Part shown: one piece after another, positions 8,023-14,018 of the stretch | Layout of the letters: each line of letters begins with the position of its first letter | How positions within the stretch are numbered: position 1 is the first letter of the stretch | Assembly (NCBI RefSeq): GCF_020151015.1 | Contig: NZ_CP083746.1 | Span: forward strand, 755,001-819,000 | Length of the DNA stretch: 64,000 nucleotides | Direction of reading: 5' to 3' | From: Pseudomonas sp. p1(2021b) | GTDB lineage: Bacteria > Pseudomonadota > Gammaproteobacteria > Pseudomonadales > Pseudomonadaceae | Notes under the pieces: model-generated | The model's database searches: none | Seen by the model: only the letters and a program-made list of their open reading frames with translations | What the model was told of the DNA's origin: nothing | Translations under genes and position numbers: made by a program

Positions 8023-8622
8023 ATGGCAGCTACAGCAGCTCACTACACCCCAAGGACCAAAATCCGCTTACTTGGCTTCCTTCGGAAAAAATACTTCAAG
8101 GAGCAGAGTTTTCTGCTGGACCGGGGCGACACAAGGGAGGCGGTAAAAGCAATCGATGTGAACTATCCGGGCTTCGCCCAAGACGTGGCCGATGCTGAAA
8201 GTCGAGGGCTGCGGTTCGCGATTTTCAAAAATGGCAAAAACATCGGACAGGATGAACTAGACCTGGGTGGCGCTCGGGAGCTTTGGTTCGTGCCAGTGAT
8301 CCAGGGCAGCAAGCGGGCAGGAGTTCTGCAAACCATCATCGGGGTAGCGCTGATCGTCGCGTCGTTTTTTGTCGCGCCAGGGTCTCAGCCGGCCTTCCTT
8401 GCCGCAGGTATTGGATCAACAGCGGGTGGCGTAATCCAAATGCTTAGCCCGCAGGCTGGTGGCCTCTCTCAGAGCGGAGCACCGGAAAACCTTCCTAGTT
8501 ACGCGTTCGGCAGCGCCAAGAATACTGTGGCGAGTGGAAACCCCGTGCCAATCTGCATCGGCCATCGACGTTGGGGCGGAGCGATCATTTCTGCCTCAAT
8601 CGTTGCGGAGGACAAGGTATGA
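8023..8622 (+). CDS. lambda gpI-like tail assembly protein
   Basis: 199-aa protein of the phage lambda tail assembly protein I family. ATG 8023 is chosen because AAGGAG precedes it by nine bases; the frame is open further upstream. The N-terminal beta-grasp-like part contains RIRLLGFLRKKY-type wording and ELWFVPVIQGSKRAG; the middle is hydrophobic and Gly-rich (VALIVASFFVAPG, AAGIGSTAGGVIQML) and the end NPVPICIGHRRWGGAIISAS is typical of the family. In tailed phages gpI acts at the tail tip with gpK/gpJ. Here it stands alone without any other tail gene, so it may act on a helper or an incoming phage. Stop overlaps the next start. Confidence 0.75.
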   Translation: MAATAAHYTPRTKIRLLGFLRKKYFKEQSFLLDRGDTREAVKAIDVNYPGFAQDVADAESRGLRFAIFKNGKNIGQDELDLGGARELWFVPVIQGSKRAGVLQTIIGVALIVASFFVAPGSQPAFLAAGIGSTAGGVIQMLSPQAGGLSQSGAPENLPSYAFGSAKNTVASGNPVPICIGHRRWGGAIISASIVAEDKV

Positions 8623-9074
8623 ACGTACCTGAAAGGATCAGCCTCACAATCAAAGCTATCGCTCAAAAAGATTACGTCCAGGTCCGACAGTTGATAGACA
8701 GCTGCCCCACAGAGCATGTGGAAGTCACAAGCCTGGAGTTCCTCAATACGACGAGAATGCTATGTCGTGTGGCTCAGCTATTCGAGTGCGAGATGCGCGG
8801 CCTAGCATTGAACTTCACTAGTTCAGCTACGGATGGCGCCGCTAAGCTGGAGTGTCTCGATCAGATCGCCGCAGCGAACCAAGCTTTTGCAGATTTCTGC
8901 AACGACCATGGCGTGGATACGCAAGATCTGATTAGCACCGTGGGTGGTCATCATCCCGCGGTCGTCTATCTGACAGGGTTGTCTCCAACGGCCAAGGGCG
9001 GCCTTGTGGAGTACTGGCGGCATTCGTTCGCTGTTGCGGCTGGCGCAGAGATGCTCGGAGAGCGTAGCCACTGA
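8619..9074 (+). CDS. hypothetical protein coupled to gpI-like gene
   Basis: 151-aa soluble protein; ATG 8619 overlaps the stop of the tail-assembly gene. Mostly helical (LTIKAIAQKDYVQVRQLIDS, RMLCRVAQLFECEMRGLAL). I do not recognise it. Tight coupling to the gpI-like gene suggests a joint function, for instance a partner or an immunity factor; that is inference. Confidence 0.65.
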   Translation: MNVPERISLTIKAIAQKDYVQVRQLIDSCPTEHVEVTSLEFLNTTRMLCRVAQLFECEMRGLALNFTSSATDGAAKLECLDQIAAANQAFADFCNDHGVDTQDLISTVGGHHPAVVYLTGLSPTAKGGLVEYWRHSFAVAAGAEMLGERSH

Positions 9075-9134
9075 TTGGGCTTTAGTCGGTCGCATGTTAG
9101 CTTTTCCGTTTCCTGAGTAACGGATGACTGAACC

Positions 9135-9488
9135 ATGCGCTCTACCGGCCTAGCCATAATCGCAACTCTTGCCCTCAGTGTCGCGGGCTGCTACTCACCC
9201 GGTGAACTGATCCAGAAGGGCCCGACCTATTCTGCTCAGACAGCCAAGCAGCCCAAGGCATACGCTCTGTGCGTCTTCCCTCAGTGGCAGGAGAGTCGCC
9301 CAGGGGCTACGTTGACTGAAACCGAAAGCGGTTACCGCCTGCTCAGTGGTGACGATATGGGCACCAACGAGATTTTGCAGATCACCAAATCGGCCAGTGG
9401 CAGCGATGTTAAGTTCTATCAGCGCTGGTACATGGATTTTGGGGCTGGCAGGGCGAAGGCGCTGGAATCGACAAAGAACTGCCTGTGA
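9135..9488 (+). CDS. small lipoprotein
   Basis: 117-aa protein with a classical lipoprotein signal: positively charged start, hydrophobic core and lipobox LSVAGC, so the mature protein begins at Cys19 and is tethered to a membrane. The mature part is unrecognised. Phage-encoded lipoproteins often block superinfection at the receptor or at DNA entry, which would fit a satellite cargo gene, but nothing here proves it. It is followed by a cluster of inverted repeats before the next lipoprotein gene. Confidence 0.75.
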   Translation: MRSTGLAIIATLALSVAGCYSPGELIQKGPTYSAQTAKQPKAYALCVFPQWQESRPGATLTETESGYRLLSGDDMGTNEILQITKSASGSDVKFYQRWYMDFGAGRAKALESTKNCL

Positions 9489-9496
9489 CTGTTGCC

Positions 9497-9594
9497 GCGC
9501 CACGAAATGCGATCTCACGAAATCGTGGCGCGAGACAGACCAAACCGTCTCACTGGGACCATATCGTCTGTCTCGCCGACCTGGCGCGCGCCAG
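9497..9594. promoter_or_regulatory. three stacked inverted repeats between lipoprotein genes
   Basis: GCGCCACGA (9497-9505) is the inverse of TCGTGGCGC (9523-9531), and this pair also contains a direct repeat CACGAAAT (9501, 9516). GCGAGACAGAC (9530-9540) is the inverse of GTCTGTCTCGC (9566-9576). A perfect 14-bp palindrome CTGGCGCGCGCCAG follows at 9581-9594. The arms suggest protein-binding operators or RNA hairpins in the leader of the 9656 gene; none is followed by a T-run. Confidence 0.5.
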
Positions 9595-9655
9595 GCAGTT
9601 GCCTGTTATATTGCCCGCTGGCAATTGGCCGCACACCCTGCTCTGAACAAGGAAC

Positions 9656-10276
9656 GTGAAATTGAAAGCACCTGCCATTTTGCTGCTCGCGCTTGCGTTG
9701 AGCGGTTGCGCAACTGGTCAACGGCCATCAGTCGAGTGGATTACAGTCCGTGACACCGACCAGTTCACCGACAAATCTACCTGTGGCGTTACCGTGGGCA
9801 GCTTCTACACCGGCGGAGGCGTGTATACCGTTTCCAACCACTACTACCCATACATCGAATCGGCGAATGGAGAGTTGCGAGTAGGAATTCGGAGCGGTGG
9901 ACGCTTCAAGATTCCAGTAGGGGATGTGCAAATCAGGATCGACCAAAATCCAGCTTGGACCATCGCAACAGGTGAAACGCCAGTCGACTATGTTCCCGAG
10001 GGGCAGTTGAAAGCCATGCAGGCCTATGGTGGGGACGCGAAGCAGCAAGAAATGCTGGAGAAGACCTACAAGACTGCCTTGCAGGCTTCGGCTCAAGCTA
10101 TGTCACCCTTCACTGCCGCCACCGGGGAGAAGGCCCAGCAGATCCTGTCGCAGATGAAGACCGGGAAAGTGCTGATCTATCGGACACTGGGCCTGAACCA
10201 GGCTGCCAGCACCACCGGTGAATACGCCCTCGACCAGTCGCTCAACAAGGCGCTAGCTGAATGCGGTATCAAATGA
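9656..10276 (+). CDS. lipoprotein, satellite cargo
   Basis: 206-aa predicted lipoprotein. GTG 9656 is used because AAGGA lies five bases upstream. Signal peptide ends in the lipobox LALSGC, giving Cys19 of a mature protein of about 188 residues. The N-terminal half looks like a small beta domain (TCGVTVGSFYTGGGVYTV); the C-terminal half is helical (QQEMLEKTYKTALQASAQAM). Not recognised. Last gene before the long repeat-filled region. Confidence 0.75.
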   Translation: MKLKAPAILLLALALSGCATGQRPSVEWITVRDTDQFTDKSTCGVTVGSFYTGGGVYTVSNHYYPYIESANGELRVGIRSGGRFKIPVGDVQIRIDQNPAWTIATGETPVDYVPEGQLKAMQAYGGDAKQQEMLEKTYKTALQASAQAMSPFTAATGEKAQQILSQMKTGKVLIYRTLGLNQAASTTGEYALDQSLNKALAECGIK

Positions 10277-10327
10277 AGGATTGATCGTTAGCCAGTCGCA
10301 TCGAGGACTGGCCAGCCCCGTCAGGCA

Positions 10328-11899
10328 CTAACATTTGCTAACAGGGCAGGCGCTCGGATGGCGGCGCCGGGCCGTTCTGATGTCAACATTTGTCAACGTC
10401 TGGCCGGGGCGCTGGCGCGGAACCGATCACTCGGTATCCACCCTGGTATCCACGAAATAGCAGCTCCAGCAGGCAGTGCCCTGGCCTGGTTCGCGCAGCG
10501 CTTCACGCTCGATCGTCACGCAGTCGGAGTGCGCAACCCTGCGACGGTGCGCAGCCAGGTACGCACTGTTAGTACGCATTCTGGCGCTGGCGCTGCGCCA
10601 GTTCGCACCGGTGGTTCGCACACAGGTTCGCAACCCCCATAGCGCGAACCTTCCGTGCGAACCTGGGCGACCTGCCTGTTATCAAAAGTTATGGTTTCCA
10701 GGTGGAGGTTTCCACTGTGGTTTCCACGGTATTGCGGCTTCCGGTGACCACCATGCCGCAGTGAATGACCACATGAAAACCACAATGCTCGCTGCCCAGC
10801 GCCAGCCGATCCGATCTCAGGTTTTCTCAGGTTCCACCGTGTAGGAGACGACACACTGTGTTGGAATCAACACGGCAGGCTGGCCGCTTAGATTTACCGG
10901 GCCTTTACCGAATGTGAGACAGGCATGAGACGGAACCCGCACCGGGTGGGCGTTAGAGGCCCGGCCTATGCGGGAGGTCGTCAAAGTCGAGGCTCTGGCC
11001 GTCTCATACCCCTGACAGACCCCTGACGGATTTTGGACCGCTTTGGACGGATCGGCGCAGGCTTTGCGTGGTGGTGCTGGCGCTATGGCGCGTAATGGCC
11101 GGGCTGCCAGGCTGGTGGTGGTCTGCTCAGGCCATACGCTCCTCCAGAATCGCCGGAGGGAACTAGACCGGCACTAGACGGCAATAGACGGTGGCCTGTG
11201 GCCCCATTCGCTGGCTCACCTGCCGGGCCTGGCCTGGGCCAATGCGTGATGGGCTGGCGCGGACAGTCCCGTCTAATGCCGAAGCCCGAATTCTGGACAG
11301 GCTCTGGACGGATCAGCGCCAGCACCAGCAGGTGGAATGCCGTAGGAGCGGTGAATTTCCTGATGCGCGGGAGGCTGTCCACCATCGACCGGCGTCTACT
11401 CGTCCAGAATGGCCAGGGGCGGCGAAATTCTTGACAGGCCTTGACGGAATCCTTGACAGGGCCTTGACGGATTCAGCCGCTGGCGCTTGAGCAGGATTGG
11501 CTGTAAGCCTTGCTGTGCAAGGTCTGGCGCTGTATCCGATTGACCTGTGGGAGCGGAAACCGTCAAGAATTTCCAAGTGTGCCCGTCAAGAGAAATCGGG
11601 CGGTTCAGAACCTGACAAAACCTGACATGCCGGGCCTGTGAAGGGGGCGACCAAAGTGATGTACCCCTGATATCAGCCTGGGGCAAACCAGCGGCCAAGG
11701 ATGCGGAAAACCAGCAGGCTTGCATGGGGAAACCCCGCAGGCAAATCAGGGAAACCCTGAGCGCCGAAATTACCAATTCCGGCAGTCTCGACTGATATTG
11801 GTAGGCTCGTGGCACCATGGCGGGTAACGCCAGCAGCGTTACCTACATATACGGATGACATGCGCGAAAATTTAAAACCCTGACAGCAGGCCGTGACAG
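10328..11899. repeat. array of about 20 different short direct-repeat doublets
   Basis: No convincing gene lies between 10277 and 11980. Instead the stretch holds a series of short words each repeated once or more at a period of about one helical turn: CTAACA (10328, 10338), TGTCAAC (10381, 10391), GGTATCCAC (10433, 10445), GTGCGCA (10529, 10547), GTACGCA (10559, 10572), GTTCGCA (10601, 10614, 10626), GCGAACC (10644, 10657), GGTTTCCA (10693, 10707, 10719), ACCACA (10768, 10779), CTCAGGTT (10816, 10826), TTTACCG (10893, 10904), TGAGAC (10915, 10926), CCCCTGAC (11009, 11020), TTTGGAC (11032, 11042), CTAGAC (11163, 11174, near copy 11184), TCTGGAC (11292, 11303), CTTGAC (11430, 11440, 11452, 11463), CCGTCAAGA (11570, 11583), CCTGACA (11611, 11621), TGACAG (11881, 11894). 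Each word differs from its neighbours. Confidence 0.8.
11823..11843. repeat. inverted repeat GGTAACGC/GCGTTACC
   Basis: Perfect 8-bp arms at 11823-11830 and 11836-11843 with a five-base loop. No T-run follows on either strand, so an operator is more likely than a terminator. Confidence 0.5.
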
Positions 11900-11920
11900 G
11901 TGGCCGGTAGCCGTGGGCAA

Positions 11921-11941
11921 ACTACCCGGATGCTGGGTAGT
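11921..11941. promoter_or_regulatory. inverted repeat ACTACCC/GGGTAGT
   Basis: Seven-base arms at 11921-11927 and 11935-11941 separated by seven bases, lying 40 bases upstream of the small gene at 11981. Geometry fits a dimeric repressor operator for that gene. Confidence 0.45.
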
Positions 11942-11980
11942 TATCAGATAATCAGGCGCCACCATATCGAGGGCCGCACC

Positions 11981-12184
11981 ATGTCCGTTATCGACTGCGA
12001 CTACCTACCCGACCCGGAGCCGATCACCTTCCCGCCTGAGCTGGCGCTACTGATCGTAAGAAAGGCCGCCGCCATGGCCGAGGCATTCGAGAGCAAGGCG
12101 CTCGACCAGATGACCATGGACGCCAGCCGGGCGCTTCGCAATGGAATGGAACCGCGCAGGATCATCAGGCAGATGGGGCTGTAA
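11981..12184 (+). CDS. small hypothetical protein at right end of satellite
   Basis: 67-aa acidic-then-basic helical protein. ATG 11981 is preferred to the longer open frame from 11900, which would run through the operator-like inverted repeat. Contains PPELALLIVRKAAAMAEAFE and ends RRIIRQMGL. Not recognised; could be a small regulator or excisionase-like factor because it sits beside the probable attachment region, but no such motif is visible. Confidence 0.5.
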   Translation: MSVIDCDYLPDPEPITFPPELALLIVRKAAAMAEAFESKALDQMTMDASRALRNGMEPRRIIRQMGL

Positions 12185-12409
12185 TTACGGGGCTTCCCGT
12201 AAATGCATGGGCAAGGGGCTGCTGTCATAGCAACGCCCGGCATCCCGATCTTGGACAACGTGTGCGTCTGGCTGGGTGAACGATCCGTTCACCCGGCAGC
12301 CTTGCTATGACCTTGATGCGAACTTGACGTGATTGGTGCCGCCCACTACCCCGGAGCGGGGTGGTGGATGGAGTCGCATACCAAGGGCGGAAGTGGAGGT
12401 ACTTTTCGT

Positions 12410-12514
12410 TTTAGGTATATGTTTAGGTATACAGTGGTGGCTTGAGGCTATCTATAAGCCCTATTTTATTGGGCCAAAGGTGCCTGATTCGATTCCTGTC
12501 TCCGCACCATACAG
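12410..12514. other. possible right attachment region of the satellite
   Basis: A 10-bp direct repeat TTTAGGTATA at 12410-12419 and 12422-12431 (period 12) resembles paired arm-type sites of tyrosine integrases. About 60 bases further, ATTCGATTCC followed by TCTCCGCACCA (ending near 12514) reads like the T-loop and acceptor end of a tRNA, with terminal CCA, which integrating elements leave at one junction. The T-stem does not pair perfectly, so the identification is tentative. The remaining 12185-12611 sequence shows no convincing gene. Genes right of this point look chromosomal. Confidence 0.35.
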
Positions 12515-12611
12515 GTTGGCCAGTGACAACTTTTGCTATCTGGCGCCAAGAAAGAAACCCGCCTGGTGCATGCACGTTTGGGCAACCTCCCTATTTTCAT
12601 GACAGCGAGGA

Positions 12612-12902
12612 TTAATCGCATAATCGCTCAGCCGCCTTGCGGTAAACTTGCTCTCGCTCGCGTTTATTCACAGCGACGACAAATACTACGACCTCCCTCT
12701 CAATGACCTGATAAACCAGTCGGAAGCCACTGCTACGTAATTTAATCTTGTAGCAGTCCGGCAGACTGTGCAGCCGATTTGCCTCAACCCGAGGGTTGAG
12801 CAAAACCGAAGCTAGCTTTTTCTTGAATTGTTGGCGAACGGTGTCGCCTAGTTTTTGCCATTCTTTCAGTGCCCGAGCATCGAATTCGAGGTTATAGGTC
12901 AT
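12612..12902 (-). CDS. relE: RelE/ParE-family toxin
   Basis: 96-aa type II toxin, an mRNA interferase-like RelE protein. The sequence reads YNLEFDARALKEWQKLGDTV at the start and LPDCYKIKLRSSGFRLVYQV then VVFVVAVNKRER in the second half, the standard RelE pattern with conserved basic residues of the active face. It is downstream of and overlaps the antitoxin gene by 11 bases, the usual antitoxin-first order. Located next to the presumed satellite junction, where such modules often accumulate. Confidence 0.9.
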   Translation of the reverse strand: MTYNLEFDARALKEWQKLGDTVRQQFKKKLASVLLNPRVEANRLHSLPDCYKIKLRSSGFRLVYQVIEREVVVFVVAVNKREREQVYRKAAERLCD

Positions 12903-13131
12903 CCAGCGAAACCTTTACCCGTTGAGGGGCGGCGATGCGTTCGCGAACCGTGGCGAGCAGGGCTTCATCCTCTTCAGTCAGGAGTACCGGTTTGAAAGGT
13001 AGTTGCCCGCGCTCTGCCACATATTGCAACGCTTGCCGCATCAGCTCAGATGGCGTTACGCCCAATTTTTCGAGCTCGCGATAGGCGCGGATTTTGAGAT
13101 CGTCGTCGATACGAACATTGATGGACGCCAT
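12892..13131 (-). CDS. relB: RelB/DinJ-family antitoxin
   Basis: 79-aa antitoxin: ribbon-helix-helix N-terminus (ASINVRIDDDLKIRAYRELEKLGVTPSELMRQALQYVAERG, in segments) for DNA binding and dimerisation, and a toxin-binding tail (TVRERIAAPQRVKVSLDDL). It neutralises the overlapping RelE-like toxin and should repress its own promoter through the repeats just upstream at 13145-13172. Confidence 0.88.
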   Translation of the reverse strand: MASINVRIDDDLKIRAYRELEKLGVTPSELMRQALQYVAERGQLPFKPVLLTEEDEALLATVRERIAAPQRVKVSLDDL

Positions 13132-13144
13132 GATATCGGCCTCT

Positions 13145-13172
13145 TTGTAATGACATTGGTCTTTACAATGAC
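13145..13172 (-). promoter_or_regulatory. operator of the relBE-like operon
   Basis: Inverted arms TTGTAA (13145-13150) and TTACAA (13163-13168), overlapped by a direct repeat AATGAC (13149, 13167; period 18). It lies 14-40 bases upstream of the antitoxin start, where ribbon-helix-helix antitoxins bind to autorepress. Confidence 0.5.
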
Positions 13173-13387
13173 CTGAAATGGCTTACCGAGCAAGCCGGTA
13201 CATGATTTTGCCGACGGATGCCGCTTTGATGTGTCTTAAGAGAGGCGATTCGTTCTGCACGCCCCTTTCCTACAAAAGGAAGCGCCATATTGAAGGCGTG
13301 CGAGTCTTGCGCTGGACAGTGCACAGGGATAAATTGCCCATGTCGTCGACACATCGGCGACGCGACCTTGGCCGGTCGGAATCGAAA

Positions 13388-13555
13388 GGCGCAACAGCGC
13401 CCAGTCTTCATCGCAGGCGCTTTTTTTGTGCTCGCGATGTTGCGTCATGGCGGTGGTGCGCGGGACACCTTCGGGTGTGCCGGGCCCCTTTCGTCCCGGT
13501 CGGCCAACCTGCGTACTGCTGCCACCTCAACTTGCTTGGCCGCGAGCGGTGGCAG
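13388..13555 (+). ncRNA. second C4-like antisense RNA with attenuator
   Basis: Same architecture as at 1.4-1.6 kb. GGCGC (13388) / GCGCC (13397) / GGCGC plus seven T (13416-13427) form mutually exclusive hairpins, with the same 14-base spacer as in copy one. The main stem pairs 13449-13460 (GGCGGTGGTGCG) with 13512-13523 (CGTACTGCTGCC) using G-T wobbles where copy one has Watson-Crick pairs. The inner TTCG hairpin is ACACC/GGTGT instead of AGACC/GGTCT, a compensatory change. CTGCCACC (13519-13526) is complementary to GGTGGCAG (13548-13555), 25 bases before a start codon. Confidence 0.72.
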
Positions 13556-13579
13556 TTCTACAACGAAAGGAACTCATGC

Positions 13580-13720
13580 ATGACCACTGGAAGTCCATTA
13601 AGGATCCTCGCATCCGCTCTCCGCCGCCTAACCTCGCCAGCGCCTGAACCCCACCGTTTCTACCCCATCCATACCCAGGGCAACCCAACGCCTGCGCGAA
13701 GGCAGGTGCCCCATGACTGA
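13580..13720 (+). CDS. small protein controlled by C4-like RNA
   Basis: 46-aa basic peptide starting at ATG 13580, preceded by AAAGGA. An alternative ATG at 13576 in another frame gives a shorter 23-aa peptide. I prefer 13580 because its stop overlaps the next gene by eight bases, the same coupling seen after the first C4-like RNA. It is arginine-rich with a helical start (PLRILASALRRLTS). Function unknown. Confidence 0.45.
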   Translation: MTTGSPLRILASALRRLTSPAPEPHRFYPIHTQGNPTPARRQVPHD

Positions 13721-13940
13721 TCACGAACGCATTGCCACCCTCCAGAGCTATGTCTGGACCCTCGAACTGCTCGGCGAATCGCTGGTGCATCACGACGAGC
13801 GATTGGAGTGTGATCACCAGCCGCAACTGAGTTTCCGCGCCACGGCGGGGATTCATCAGGCGATCAAGATCATTAGCCGTTTGGCGGGTGAGCAGTGCGG
13901 GAAGCTGCTGGGTGAGGAGCAGGTAGGGGGCGGGGTGTAG
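13713..13940 (+). CDS. small hypothetical Pseudomonas protein
   Basis: 75-aa helical protein (IATLQSYVWTLELLGESLVH, AGIHQAIKIISRLAGEQCGK), coupled to the preceding 46-aa gene. Size and style resemble small regulatory proteins (DUF3077-like) common in Pseudomonas but I cannot assign it firmly. Confidence 0.55.
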   Translation: MTDHERIATLQSYVWTLELLGESLVHHDERLECDHQPQLSFRATAGIHQAIKIISRLAGEQCGKLLGEEQVGGGV

Positions 13941-13982
13941 GTGTTGGCGCTGAAATAGTGGGTTTGGCGGAGATGGGGCCGC

Positions 13983-14018
13983 TGTGCGGCCCATCGCGGG
14001 ACAAGCCCGCTCCTACAG
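13983..14018. repeat. REP element
   Basis: Copy of the P. putida-type REP with GCGGG/CCCGC stem and the CTCCTACAG tail. It contains the stop codon of the leftward methylenetetrahydrofolate-reductase-like gene. A decayed copy lies at about 14120-14140 within the same gene. Confidence 0.8.

Noticed and set aside
10358..10844. Overlapping rightward frames of 94 and 122 codons
   Set aside because: Residue composition is random and both run through the doublet array; no ribosome sites.
10328..11899. CRISPR, retron or diversity-generating repeat
   Set aside because: No constant repeat unit, no reverse transcriptase and no variable-protein gene nearby.
12333..12602. Frame of 89 codons near the attachment region
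   Set aside because: GTG start without ribosome site and it crosses the presumed att doublet and tRNA-like tail.
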